Source of the DNA: an uncultured Bacteroides sp.
GTDB lineage: Bacteria; Bacteroidota; Bacteroidia; Bacteroidales; UBA932
Direction: 5' to 3'
DNA length: 64,000 nucleotides
Assembly: GCA_900546925.1 (NCBI GenBank)
Contig: UREV01000003.1
Span: forward strand, 44,335-108,334
Shown in pieces: positions 27,488 to 34,814 of the stretch. The notes below the pieces were generated by a model. The model did no database searches, was not told the DNA's origin, and was given only the letters and a program-made list of their open reading frames with translations. How positions within the stretch are numbered: the first letter of the stretch is position 1; every line of letters begins with the position of its first letter. The position numbers and the translations under genes were made by a program.

Positions 27488-27612
27488 TCTCCGCCCTGGT
27501 CCCGAGTGCCATCGAAAGGTTCGCTGGCGCTCATCCTTCCCACTGCGTGGGCCCCTTCATATGGCCACGGACGGCCATACCTTTCGATCGGCACCCGAGA
27601 CCAGGGCTCGGC
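27488..27612 (-). repeat. Structured intergenic repeat, family A, copy 1
   Basis: A closing stem pairs 27494-27520 with 27579-27606 (25 of 27 positions paired, one bulge). Inside are two perfect hairpins: CCCAC-TGC-GTGGG (27539-27551) and ATGGCC-ACGGAC-GGCCAT (27561-27578). Read on the minus strand the element has the same order as copy 2 at 33 kb and shares AGGATGAGCGCCAGCGAACC. The closing stem has different bases from copy 2 but stays paired. Confidence 0.7.
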
Positions 27613-27661
27613 GCTCTCCGCCGGCATCCACGCTAACATTAACTTTACTAGTGCGCGCACA

Positions 27662-27697
27662 AAAAAAAGAAGTCAACCAATTTTGGTTGACTTCTTT
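27662..27697 (-). terminator. Terminator of tRNA-Arg / rplS transcript
   Basis: A 14-15-base stem of the type AAGAAGTCAACCAA / TTGGTTGACTTCTT with almost no loop. The A-run at 27660-27668 is the T-tract on the minus strand. It lies right behind the tRNA 3' end. Confidence 0.85.
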
Positions 27698-27698
27698 G

Positions 27699-27772
27699 TG
27701 ATCCCAATAGGATTCAAACCTATAACCTTTTGATCCGTAGTCAAATGCTCTATTCAGTTGAGCTATGGGACC
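27699..27772 (-). tRNA. tRNA-Arg (ACG)
   Basis: On the minus strand a complete cloverleaf: acceptor GGTCCCA pairing with TGGGATC (one G-T pair) and discriminator A, D-arm AGCTCAACTGAATAGAGC, anticodon stem TTTGA/TCAAA around loop CTACGGA (anticodon ACG, wobble A expected to be edited to inosine), and T-arm with GGTTTGAATCC. CCA is not encoded. It lies 23 bases after rplS and before a strong terminator, so it is probably cotranscribed with rplS. Confidence 0.95.
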
Positions 27773-27795
27773 AGTTCAGGACTTAGTCCTGTAAC

Positions 27796-28194
27796 TTATT
27801 TGGTTTCTGCGTCAGCAGCACCTTCTTCCTTAAGAATCACAAGCTTCTTATCCTTGATTCTAGCCTTCTTACCAGAAAGTCCTCTGAGGTAGAAGATTCT
27901 TGCTCTACGTACGTGACCTACCTTGTTAACTTCGATAGATTCGATGGATGGTGACTGGAATGGGAAAATTCTCTCAACACCTACACCGCCTGAAATCTTA
28001 CGAACTGTGAAAGTCTTCGTGAATGGTGTGGATCCGCTGATCTGGATAACTACACCTCTAAACTTCTGAAGTCTTTCCTTGTCACCCTCTTTAATCTTGA
28101 GGCTTACAGTGATTGTGTCACCTGCCTTGAATTTTGGATAACCTGCAGCTTTCTCGTTTGCAAAAGACTGCTCTACTAATTTTATCAAATCCAT
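27796..28194 (-). CDS. rplS: 50S ribosomal protein L19
   Basis: 132 residues from the ATG at 28194 (MDLIKLVEQSF). An extension of eight codons upstream is not part of the family. The L19 core is plain: FKAGDTITVSLKIKEGDKER, FRGVVIQISG, SFTVRKIS-like TFTVRKISGGVGVERIFPFQSP and VRRARIFYLRGLSGKKARI. It sits at the 30S/50S interface of the ribosome. The short acidic C-terminal tail (EEGAADAETK) is common in Bacteroidetes L19. A good promoter (TACCTTTG) lies upstream and tRNA-Arg downstream. Confidence 0.97.
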   Translation of the reverse strand: MDLIKLVEQSFANEKAAGYPKFKAGDTITVSLKIKEGDKERLQKFRGVVIQISGSTPFTKTFTVRKISGGVGVERIFPFQSPSIESIEVNKVGHVRRARIFYLRGLSGKKARIKDKKLVILKEEGAADAETK

Positions 28195-28269
28195 TTCTAA
28201 ATCACTTTTTAAGCGCAACGTTACTCAAATACTCAACGATTGTAAGAGGTTGCTTTGTTAATGGGATTG

Positions 28270-28277
28270 CAAAGGTA
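28270..28277 (-). promoter_or_regulatory. -7 box of rplS
   Basis: Minus strand TACCTTTG fits TAnnTTTG, 76 bases before the rplS start, and GTACCTTTGCAATC is typical of strong Bacteroidetes translation-gene promoters. Confidence 0.6.
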
Positions 28278-28305
28278 CAACCTTTTTTTTAATCTGCAAG
28301 CATTT

Positions 28306-29496
28306 TTAGAAATTTTCTTTCATTTTTTCGAAAAGATTTCGATCCTCGTTGCTGAGTACAGGTGTAAACGTGTCACTTGACCTCATTCCTTCGAGGGCAC
28401 TCTTCTCGTTGCTCTTCAGTTTCTTAGGTATCCAGACAAGGTATTTTACATATAGGTCTCCGGTGCCTGAACCATATCCTTTCACTGCTGGAAGTCCACG
28501 TCCTCTCAGACGTACGATTGTTCCGGACTGTGTTCCCGGTTCTACCTTTATCTTATAGTTGCCGTCTAAGCAAGGTACTGAAACTTCTCCTCCGAGGATA
28601 GCGTCCGTAACAGGTATTATCTTGGTATAGAACAGGTTCTTGCCTTCTCTCTTCAGTGATTCGTGTGGAATCTCCTCGATAACGACTAGCAAGTCTCCGT
28701 TTATGCCGCCGGCTTTTGCTGAATGTCCTTCACCCTTCAGGGTAAGCTGCATTCCGTCTTCCACGCCTGCAGGAATGTTAACCTTTACAGTAACTCTCTT
28801 TCTTACAAGTCCGCTACCGCCACAAGTGTGACATGGGTTCGTGACGATCTTTCCTTCACCGCCGCAACGTGAACAAGTTGTGTATGTTACCGTCTGTCCG
28901 AAGATGCTGTTTGCCACTCTCTGTTCCTGGCCGGTGCCGTGGCATACCGGACAAGTCTTCACATCAGAAGCATTGACAGTACCCTTTCCGGCGCAGTCTG
29001 GGCATTTCTCATAGCGGTCGATGGTGACCTCCTTGGTCACGCCCTTGGCGATTTCTTCGAGCGTCAGCCTTACGCGGGTACGGATGTCGCGTCCGCGCAT
29101 TACTCTAGGCTGGGCCTGGCCGCGTTGTCCGCCGCCGAACCCCCCAAAGCCGCCGAATCCGGAGAATCCGCCGAAGCCGCCACCTCCGAACAGGTCGTTC
29201 AGAATGTCGTTCAGGTTTCCGAATCCGCCGCTGAAGTCAGGTCCCGGGTTTCCGCCCAGGCCGGCCTGTCCGAAACGGTCATATTTTGCACGTTTGTCAG
29301 GGTCGCTCAGGACTTCATAAGCCTCAGATGCTTCCTTGAATTTCTCTTCTGCGGTTTTCTTCTCTTCGTCAGTTCCGTTTATCCACCTGTCAGGATGCCA
29401 CTTGAGAGCCATCTTCTTGAAGGCTGACTTTATGTCATCCACACTGGCGTTCTTATCTATGCCGAGTACTTCGTAGTAATCTCTTTTCTCTGCCAT
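28306..29496 (-). CDS. dnaJ: Chaperone DnaJ
   Basis: 396 residues. J-domain at residues 1-75 with the HPD motif in KWHPDRW, then a long Gly/Phe-rich linker (FGGGGFGGFSGFGGFGGFGG type), four zinc-finger repeats of CxxCxGxG type (CPDCAGKG, CPVCHGTG, CSRCGGEG, CHTCGGSG) and the C-terminal substrate-binding domains. It works with DnaK and GrpE in protein folding. It lies 27 bases after grpE in a heat-shock operon. No CIRCE element was found upstream of the pair. The inverted word GCATTGACA is at 28970. Confidence 0.97.
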   Translation of the reverse strand: MAEKRDYYEVLGIDKNASVDDIKSAFKKMALKWHPDRWINGTDEEKKTAEEKFKEASEAYEVLSDPDKRAKYDRFGQAGLGGNPGPDFSGGFGNLNDILNDLFGGGGFGGFSGFGGFGGFGGGQRGQAQPRVMRGRDIRTRVRLTLEEIAKGVTKEVTIDRYEKCPDCAGKGTVNASDVKTCPVCHGTGQEQRVANSIFGQTVTYTTCSRCGGEGKIVTNPCHTCGGSGLVRKRVTVKVNIPAGVEDGMQLTLKGEGHSAKAGGINGDLLVVIEEIPHESLKREGKNLFYTKIIPVTDAILGGEVSVPCLDGNYKIKVEPGTQSGTIVRLRGRGLPAVKGYGSGTGDLYVKYLVWIPKKLKSNEKSALEGMRSSDTFTPVLSNEDRNLFEKMKENF

Positions 29497-29523
29497 AATT
29501 TCCTCCTTCGGAATATCGATCTG

Positions 29524-30180
29524 CTATATTCCGACCACTACCTTAGCGTAGCGCAATATCTTGCCGTTGAACAGGTAACCTGTTTCCACGACATCGTATA
29601 CTAATCCTTTTTTCTCTTTCTCTGTTACTGGAACCTGTGCGACCGCCTCGTGGAAATCAGTGTCGAACTTCTTTCCTTTGGCCTCGATAACTTCCAGTCC
29701 TTTGCTCTTGAGGTACTTCATTAACTTATTGTAAATGAGACCAGTACCTTCTTTGGCTGCCTCATCGCTCGATTTTTCGAGCAGCTCGATAGCCCTTTCG
29801 CAATCATCCAGAACAGGGAGAAGCCCTTTGATGGTGTCAGCCGAGGCTGATGATACGATGGACAACTTTTCTTCTGCAGAACGTCTGCGGAATGTCTCGA
29901 ACTCAGCCATGAGGCGGATATAGTCATCCTTCTCTTTGGCCAACTTCTCTTCAGTTTCCTTCTTCTCCTTCTCGAGTTTCTCTATCTTTTCTTTCAATTC
30001 TTTCTTGTCTTTGCACTCCTGCTTTTCCTCACCTTCGTGATTCTCACAGCATTCATGTTTATCTTCGCATTTGTGCTTTCCGCAGCACTCATGCTTCTCT
30101 TCGCAGGACTCTTCAGTCTTGCTTTCCATCTCTTCTTGCTGCTTTTTCAGCTCTTTCTCTTCTTCTTTTTGCTTTTTCAT
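29524..30180 (-). CDS. grpE: GrpE nucleotide-exchange factor with an unusual Cys/His-rich N-terminus
   Basis: 218 residues. The last 150 or so residues are ordinary GrpE: a long coiled coil, ending in YNKLMKYLKSKGLEVIEAKGKKFDTDFHEAVAQ and the beta-domain GYLFNGKILRYAKVVVG. The first 60 are not: between two Lys/Glu-rich coiled parts lie about eight cysteines and five histidines in HECC, KHKC, KHECC and QEC units (about residues 26-56). Such a segment is not part of the GrpE family and looks able to bind metal ions. The frame is clean and follows the gene's codon use, so I read it as real coding sequence. It is first in the grpE-dnaJ operon. Confidence 0.92.
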   Translation of the reverse strand: MKKQKEEEKELKKQQEEMESKTEESCEEKHECCGKHKCEDKHECCENHEGEEKQECKDKKELKEKIEKLEKEKKETEEKLAKEKDDYIRLMAEFETFRRRSAEEKLSIVSSASADTIKGLLPVLDDCERAIELLEKSSDEAAKEGTGLIYNKLMKYLKSKGLEVIEAKGKKFDTDFHEAVAQVPVTEKEKKGLVYDVVETGYLFNGKILRYAKVVVGI

Positions 30181-30213
30181 ATCTTCTTAATCTTTTATAT
30201 CTTTTTGAAAATA

Positions 30214-30227
30214 GACCATATATGGTC
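30214..30227. promoter_or_regulatory. 14-base perfect palindrome upstream of grpE
   Basis: GACCATATATGGTC reads the same on both strands, about 35 bases before the grpE start. It could be a repressor site or part of the 5' leader. It is not CIRCE (TTAGCACTC-N9-GAGTGCTAA). Confidence 0.35.
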
Positions 30228-30458
30228 GCTATCAATATTGCCCAAAGCATATTGTTTCAGTGTCATGTGCGGGGTCTTCAACAAGACACCGCCGATCTCC
30301 CAGCAAATTATCTGCCAAGTTGTCTTTTTATGACATAATGGCAGTCGCGTCTCTCTCCCATCCCGTCCCAGTTTTGTGAAGCTGGCAGTTCGTCTCCCAA
30401 ATACCGCCTTTCATCCATAAAAAACCGCAAATCATTTTTCCTTCTTATATAATATGTA

Positions 30459-30466
30459 TACTTTCG
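30459..30466 (+). promoter_or_regulatory. Weak -7 box for malQ
   Basis: TACTTTCG differs from TAnnTTTG at one position and lies 30 bases before the malQ ATG, a usual distance. Confidence 0.35.
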
Positions 30467-30495
30467 CGTAAGTGAAACCACAATCTCGTATATTT

Positions 30496-32637
30496 ATGAA
30501 ACTTTTGTTCAGAATTACATACCAGACCTCTTGGGGAGAAGAAATTAAACTCGTTTCTGGCGCGAAGCGCATAAATATGTGTTACAATCCAGGCGGTATC
30601 TGGGAAATTTCCCTGCCAAGCGATAACCTTCCGGCCGGAACCGAATACCATTATGAATGTTGGAAAGATGGCAGGCGAGTGCGTCGCGAGTGGAGGAACC
30701 ACACCATCCCGGCTACCATGGGTAAGTCGCTCGAAATGAACGATTTCTGGACCGACATTCCTGCTGCGGCCCCATTCTACACCTCGGCATTCGCCGATAA
30801 GGTTTTCGCCATCGACCAGGATTCTCCCAGGTTTAAGGTCAATGCCGATGTAACGCCCGAGAGTATGTATGCTTCCGGCTGGAAATGTGCCGGCACTGCC
30901 GTTCCCGTATTTTCTCTCAGGACCGAAGACAGTTTCGGTATCGGAGATTTCCACGATCTGAAAAAATTAGTGGACTGGGTAGTGGCTACAGGTCAGCGAG
31001 TTATACAGCTTCTTCCGGTAAATGACACCACTATGACCGGAACATGGGTAGACACTTATCCATACAGCGCGAATTCTATATATGCGCTTCATCCTCAGTT
31101 CGTGTACCTCCCGGACGCCGGTGTCCGCCGCGACAGCAGTTATAAGGCCCTGAAGGCTGAGCTCGAGGCTCTCCCTGAATTGGACTATGAGAGGGTCAAT
31201 GCCGAGAAGGACCGTCTGATGCGCAAGGCTTTCTCCGCGACTTGGGCCAAGGTGAGCAAATCCCCTGAGTATAAGGAGTTTGTTAAGGTCAATGCCAATT
31301 GGCTTGATGCTTATTGTGCGTTCCGTATCCTGCTTCACAAGACAGGAACTTGTGACACTTCCAAGTGGGGCAAATATGCTTCATATAGTGAAAAGAAAGT
31401 TGCTGCAGTCCTTGCTGCAGATAGAGCAGAGGCTGATTATCACGCATTTGTACAGTTCCACCTGCATAAGCAGCTTGTGGAGGCCCGTGATTATGCACGT
31501 AAGAGGGGAGTGGCGCTTAAAGGCGATTTGCCGATCGGTGTCAGCCGGACGAGTGTGGATGCATGGCAAAATCCGTCTCAGTTCAACATGAATTCTCAGG
31601 CCGGAGCTCCGCCTGATGCTTTTTCCGCTGATGGGCAGATGTGGGGTTTCCCTACCTATAACTGGGACAAGATGGAAGAAGATAATTTCGCTTGGTGGAA
31701 GGCGAGGTTAAAGAACATGGAACAATACTTCGACTTCTTCCGCATTGACCATATCCTGGGATTTTTTAGAATTTGGGAGATTCCGGCAGGCGCGAGCAGC
31801 GGTCTTCTCGGGCATTTTAACCCGGCATTGCCATACAGTTCTAACGAGTTGGCTGACAAGGGGTTCGATGTCTCGACGGGCTGGTATACTTCAGATGGTT
31901 TGGATACTCTTTTCCTGGAGGATTCGCATCGGAAGGGCTATTGGTATCCGCGTATTGCGGCGCAGAATACCGATCATTACCATAATCTTCCTGATTGGCA
32001 GAAGGATGCTTTCAACAGGTTGTACGATGATTTCTTCTACAGGCGTCACAATGCGTTTTGGCGTGACTCTGCTCTTCGCAAGTTGCCTGATTTGCTGGCT
32101 GCTACACGTATGCTTGCATGTGGTGAGGATTTGGGTATGATTCCTGATTGTGTGCCGTCTGTAATGGATGAGCTCCGTATTTTGTCGCTTGAGATTCAGC
32201 GTATGCCGAAGGATGTTTACAGTGAGTTTGCAAATACATGGGGTTATCCGTATCTTTCTGTGTGTGCGACTTCTACGCATGATATGAGTCCGCTTCGTGC
32301 ATGGTGGCATGAGGATCGTGGTGTTACTCAGCGTTTCTGGAATCAGGTTCTGGGCAAGTATGGTGAGGCTCCGTCTGACTGCACTCCTGATATTTCACGC
32401 AGTATCATTATGATGCATCTGCAGTCTGTGTCCATGCTGGCGATTCTGCCTCTTCAGGATTATTTGTCTCTGAAGCCGGAGCTTTGTTTCGATGACCCGA
32501 ACAAGGAGCGTGTGAATAATCCTGCGATTTCACCATATTACTGGCGTTTCCGTATGAAGCCGACTCTCGAGGCTCTCATTGCGGATGATATAACTCCTTA
32601 TATACGAACACTTGTACGCGATTGTGGACGTAAATAG
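30496..32637 (+). CDS. malQ: 4-alpha-glucanotransferase (amylomaltase), DPE2-like
   Basis: 713 residues from the ATG at 30496 (MKLLFRITYQTSWGEE). A GTG at 30472 in the same frame is less likely. The first 100 or so residues are a starch-binding CBM20-like domain (YHYECWKDGRRVRREWRNH). The GH77 catalytic domain follows: QLLPVNDTT, GVALKGDLPIGV, FFRIDHILGFFR with the nucleophile Asp near residue 417, CGEDLGMIP with the acid Glu near 543, and ATSTHDMSPLRAWW with the third carboxylate near 596. It moves glucan chains between maltodextrins in the cytosol and so completes the starch pathway at 3.6-21.5 kb. Four GGTCAATGC words lie inside (30837, 31194, 31287, 31742), the highest number in the window. 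Confidence 0.93.
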   Translation: MKLLFRITYQTSWGEEIKLVSGAKRINMCYNPGGIWEISLPSDNLPAGTEYHYECWKDGRRVRREWRNHTIPATMGKSLEMNDFWTDIPAAAPFYTSAFADKVFAIDQDSPRFKVNADVTPESMYASGWKCAGTAVPVFSLRTEDSFGIGDFHDLKKLVDWVVATGQRVIQLLPVNDTTMTGTWVDTYPYSANSIYALHPQFVYLPDAGVRRDSSYKALKAELEALPELDYERVNAEKDRLMRKAFSATWAKVSKSPEYKEFVKVNANWLDAYCAFRILLHKTGTCDTSKWGKYASYSEKKVAAVLAADRAEADYHAFVQFHLHKQLVEARDYARKRGVALKGDLPIGVSRTSVDAWQNPSQFNMNSQAGAPPDAFSADGQMWGFPTYNWDKMEEDNFAWWKARLKNMEQYFDFFRIDHILGFFRIWEIPAGASSGLLGHFNPALPYSSNELADKGFDVSTGWYTSDGLDTLFLEDSHRKGYWYPRIAAQNTDHYHNLPDWQKDAFNRLYDDFFYRRHNAFWRDSALRKLPDLLAATRMLACGEDLGMIPDCVPSVMDELRILSLEIQRMPKDVYSEFANTWGYPYLSVCATSTHDMSPLRAWWHEDRGVTQRFWNQVLGKYGEAPSDCTPDISRSIIMMHLQSVSMLAILPLQDYLSLKPELCFDDPNKERVNNPAISPYYWRFRMKPTLEALIADDITPYIRTLVRDCGRK

Positions 32638-32667
32638 TGGTTGTTGGCGTGGCTCGGTGGTCGTGGT

Positions 32668-32706
32668 CGGTGATCGGTTGTCGGTGATCGGTTGTCGGTG
32701 ATCGGT
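32668..32706. repeat. 14-base tandem repeat, 2.8 copies
   Basis: CGGTGATCGGTTGT repeated at 32668, 32682 and (partly) 32696, right behind malQ. Confidence 0.75.
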
Positions 32707-32723
32707 ATGCTTGAATGCGTCAT

Positions 32724-32774
32724 GAGGTCGGACTCGTCCGCTCAGGTGCTTCGCAATTCGCGTCCTGAGTTCCG
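32724..32774 (+). repeat. Hairpin repeat, family B, copy 1
   Basis: A 51-base sequence identical by eye to 47932-47982. It contains hairpin CGGA-CTCG-TCCG and a second hairpin closed by CTCAGG and CCTGAG. The outer stem is weaker than in copy 2. Confidence 0.75.
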
Positions 32775-32964
32775 TCTCCTGGCGCTACTAGCCATGGACG
32801 TTTTCATCTTTCCGAGTGGTTTCTCGATGATGGCAAGAATGGTTATTTTGTACAGCGAAAACGTTTTAGATGGTACAAAATCTCAGTGTTGTATGGTGTC
32901 GTGGTCGGACGTCGGCGCCTGAGTGACGTGGATTGTGTCTCGGTGGGTATTGGTGGAACTGAGA

Positions 32965-33000
32965 ATTTGGTGTAAAATAGGGCACTTTTTTACACCAAAT
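32965..33000. repeat. A/T-rich inverted repeat
   Basis: Thirteen-base perfect arms ATTTGGTGTAAAA (32965-32977) and TTTTACACCAAAT (32988-33000) around a 10-base loop. A further TTTACACCA occurs at 33040. It may be a terminator or a binding site. Confidence 0.6.
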
Positions 33001-33080
33001 GAATCAAATGAAATAAACGGGGTAAAAAACCGCCTTTATTTACACCATTTTGTCAGCATCGGTGTTTGTGGAGCAAAGAG

Positions 33081-33200
33081 CCCGGAGACCGGAGGCCGAT
33101 CGAAAGGCATGGCCATCCGCGGCCATGTAAGCGGAGGGGACCCACGCAGTGGGGAGGATGAGCGCCAGCGAACCTTTCGACGGCCCCCGGCCTCTGGGCG
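33081..33200 (+). repeat. Structured intergenic repeat, family A, copy 2
   Basis: Closing stem of 33081-33107 with 33172-33200. Internal perfect hairpins CATGGCC-ATCCGC-GGCCATG (33108-33127) and CCCAC-GCA-GTGGG (33141-33153). It carries GGGGAGGATGAGCGCCAGCG in the 3' part. The order of parts equals copy 1 read on the minus strand, and the central region is close to identical, while the outer stem differs but remains paired. Confidence 0.7.
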
Positions 33201-33201
33201 C

Positions 33202-33227
33202 GCGTCCTGATTTCCGTCTCCTGGCGC
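33202..33227 (+). repeat. Relic of hairpin repeat family B
   Basis: Matches 32761-32786 in about 25 of 26 bases (CGTCCTGA-TTCCGTCTCCTGG) and starts directly at the end of element A2. Only the right part of repeat B is present. Confidence 0.6.
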
Positions 33228-33295
33228 TTGCGTAGCGGAATTCTGCTTGGATATCGTTTCGTGGCTGGTTACGTATTGAGCCATGAACTCCGGCA

Positions 33296-33458
33296 CCAGG
33301 GGTCGGCGGATTTGCGCTTTATAAAATCTTAATAATCAGGCAATTAGAAAATCATCATCCGCCGACACCCCTGAAAATTGTGGGGTCGGCGGATGTGAAT
33401 AATGTAACTCATTGACACTCAATACTTCCAGAATCCAAGATCCGCCGACGGCCCCTGG
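33296..33458. repeat. Nested TCCGCCGAC inverted repeats
   Basis: Outer arms CCAGGGGTCGGCGGA (33296-33310) and TCCGCCGACGGCCCCTGG (33441-33458) pair with one extra base. Inside, 33356-33371 pairs with 33382-33395 as a second strong hairpin made of the same CCGCCGAC word. It ends 17 bases from the stop of the minus-strand lipoprotein gene and may act as a terminator. Confidence 0.6.
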
Positions 33459-33474
33459 CCACCGGGCGGCGCCA

Positions 33475-33957
33475 CTACTTTTTCATACGTCGCAAAACCT
33501 CCGATTTGTCGATGACCACCCATACGGTGTCCACCACACTTCCACGTGTCTGCGAACCGATATTCCGCAGCGGATTCGCGAAATCTTTATCCAGTACCGT
33601 CACATCATCGACGAAATAATCCGTCTCACCGCGATTGTAAAAACAATTGCGCAGTCCCCAGACCTCGTGATACCTTATCTTTAACTTCCAGCCCTCGACC
33701 TGCGCCTGCTTCATGAGATTTATCAATGAATCCTGGTCATGTCTGTCATTGTCGAAACTGAACGAAAACGGCTCACCACTCGTGTTCATTCCGGTCTGCG
33801 TCATATTTAATCGGCCTTCCCATGAATCCCAAAAAACACCCTTCTTGGTGAATTCGATAAGATTCCCGACCTTCTCGCCGTTCGAATAATTCTCCTTGCA
33901 ACTGCTCATGCAAATAACTGATGCGCAGCAACATAAAATACTGATAATCTTTCTCAT
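33475..33957 (-). CDS. Small conserved Bacteroidales lipoprotein
   Basis: 160 residues. Signal MRKIISILCCCASVICMSSC with lipobox MSSC. The mature part begins KENYSNGEKVGNLIEFTKKGVFWDSWEGRLNM, a pattern (growth-rate-like ExVGxIxxFxxKGxxWxSWEG) I know from a family of small Bacteroidales lipoproteins of unknown function. The middle (RYHEVWGLRNCFYNRGETDYFVDDV) is another conserved block. It starts 12 bases after mgsA and may share its transcript. No enzyme motif is seen. Confidence 0.75.
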   Translation of the reverse strand: MRKIISILCCCASVICMSSCKENYSNGEKVGNLIEFTKKGVFWDSWEGRLNMTQTGMNTSGEPFSFSFDNDRHDQDSLINLMKQAQVEGWKLKIRYHEVWGLRNCFYNRGETDYFVDDVTVLDKDFANPLRNIGSQTRGSVVDTVWVVIDKSEVLRRMKK

Positions 33958-33969
33958 AGATGCTGAAAT

Positions 33970-34455
33970 TTAATACTTGTCTTCCGTTAATTTTCGGTTC
34001 GCATAGTTGGCTATGCAGTCAGGAATCTGAATCTGATAGTCCGGATCGTCGAGCAATGGTGAAGTCAAAAGCAGGTCGGCCGTAGTTCTGTTCGTCGCAA
34101 ATGCGATGTTGTACAATGAGGCGAGTCGGGACAATGCCGAGACGTCATTCTGGTGTCCTTGGACAATGAGATTGTCGCAGAAGAAGATAAGCATATCTAT
34201 CTTGCGTTCAGCAATCATTGCTCCTATCTGCTGGTCACCGCCAAGAGGACCTGACAACAACCTTGTAACTTTACCCTTGAATGGAAACGTCTCCTTTCCA
34301 TCCACAACCACAGGTAACTCACTGATAAGTCTGCCAGTAGTTCCGGTGGCAAACAAGTTATGCTTGGAAAGCATAGTCGCATTAAACTTAACCCAAGACA
34401 GGAGCTCATCCTTACGTCCATCATGCGCGACAAGCGCGATATTCAAATGCTTCAT
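33970..34455 (-). CDS. mgsA: Methylglyoxal synthase
   Basis: 161 residues. IALVAHDGRKDELLSW, FATGTTGRLI, LSGPLGGDQQIGAMIAE, DMLIFFCDNL and ATNRTTADLLLTSPL are the full set of family motifs, including the phosphate-binding GTTG loop and the catalytic Asp residues in HDGRKD and GPLGGDQQ. It turns dihydroxyacetone phosphate into methylglyoxal and phosphate, a bypass used when sugar influx outruns phosphate supply. The upstream region has unusual palindromes (34674-34735). The position near a starch locus and malQ fits a safety valve for carbohydrate excess, but that link is an inference. Confidence 0.95.
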   Translation of the reverse strand: MKHLNIALVAHDGRKDELLSWVKFNATMLSKHNLFATGTTGRLISELPVVVDGKETFPFKGKVTRLLSGPLGGDQQIGAMIAERKIDMLIFFCDNLIVQGHQNDVSALSRLASLYNIAFATNRTTADLLLTSPLLDDPDYQIQIPDCIANYANRKLTEDKY

Positions 34456-34673
34456 AATAATCTTCTATAATATTACTAATCGACTGATGTGTCAAAATCC
34501 CTGACATATCCAGGTCATAAGCCATCCCCTTCAGCCATCAAATATCGTGCATATGGCATCCAATTACTATGAATTTATCATTTCAACTAATAGTCCGCCG
34601 TTGTCCAACTGCCGAAAAATAGCCCCGAAAATCGATTGTCGCTACTTCACTATTTTCGAAACGAAACCGCCAA

Positions 34674-34735
34674 ACTCCATAAATCTTATAATATTTAAGG
34701 AGTCGACTCCGCAAATCTTATAAGATTTATGGAAT
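34674..34735. promoter_or_regulatory. Cluster of nested palindromes upstream of mgsA
   Basis: Perfect 15-base arms CCATAAATCTTATAA (34677-34691) and TTATAAGATTTATGG (34718-34732). The right part alone is a 16-base palindrome, AAATCTTATAAGATTT (34713-34728), and between the arms lies the 12-base palindrome GGAGTCGACTCC (34699-34710). Repeated half sites suggest protein binding, or the whole may form a cruciform. Confidence 0.45.
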
Positions 34736-34751
34736 TTGCTTCTTTTAAACC

Positions 34752-34796
34752 ACAACAAAAAAACGTGGCCACCCGCAAGGGCAGCCACGTTTTTAG
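34752..34796 (-). terminator. Terminator of the glpT/phosphodiesterase operon
   Basis: Stem AAACGTGGC (34761-34769) with GCCACGTTT (34784-34792), with A-run before and T-run after, so it can act on both strands. It lies 20 bases behind the phosphodiesterase stop. Confidence 0.85.
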
Positions 34797-34814
34797 TAAC
34801 TCGAAAATACCCGA

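Larger units (their letters stand above)
27314..27698. other. 385-base intergenic region holding a structured repeat and a terminator
   Basis: Bases 27314-27487 hold only the short upstream region of the oxidoreductase gene and nothing else I can recognise. Bases 27488-27612 are element A1 of the hairpin repeat family. The rest leads into the tRNA terminator. Confidence 0.6.
30181..30495. other. 315-base divergent region between grpE and malQ
   Basis: Contains the palindrome at 30214-30227, A/T-rich promoter-like sequence on both sides, and the candidate malQ -7 box. No coding sequence is seen. Confidence 0.5.
32638..33474. other. 837-base repeat-rich intergenic region
   Basis: Holds no believable gene. 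Its content in order: a 14-base tandem repeat, hairpin repeat B1, an A/T-rich inverted repeat, structured repeat A2, a relic of repeat B, and a set of nested TCCGCCGAC inverted repeats next to the lipoprotein gene. Frames that stay open here have no family resemblance and cross the repeats. Confidence 0.65.
34456..34814. other. 359-base region upstream of mgsA with palindromes and a terminator
   Basis: Bases 34456-34670 show no feature I recognise. Bases 34674-34735 hold the palindromic cluster, and 34752-34796 a bidirectional terminator. Confidence 0.6.

Noticed and set aside
30181..30300. CIRCE element for HrcA control of grpE-dnaJ
   Set aside because: No TTAGCACTC/GAGTGCTAA pair is present; only the unrelated GACCATATATGGTC palindrome.
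32692..33210. Plus-strand open frames of 76 and 95 codons in the repeat region
   Set aside because: They are made of hairpin repeats and have no family resemblance or start signals.
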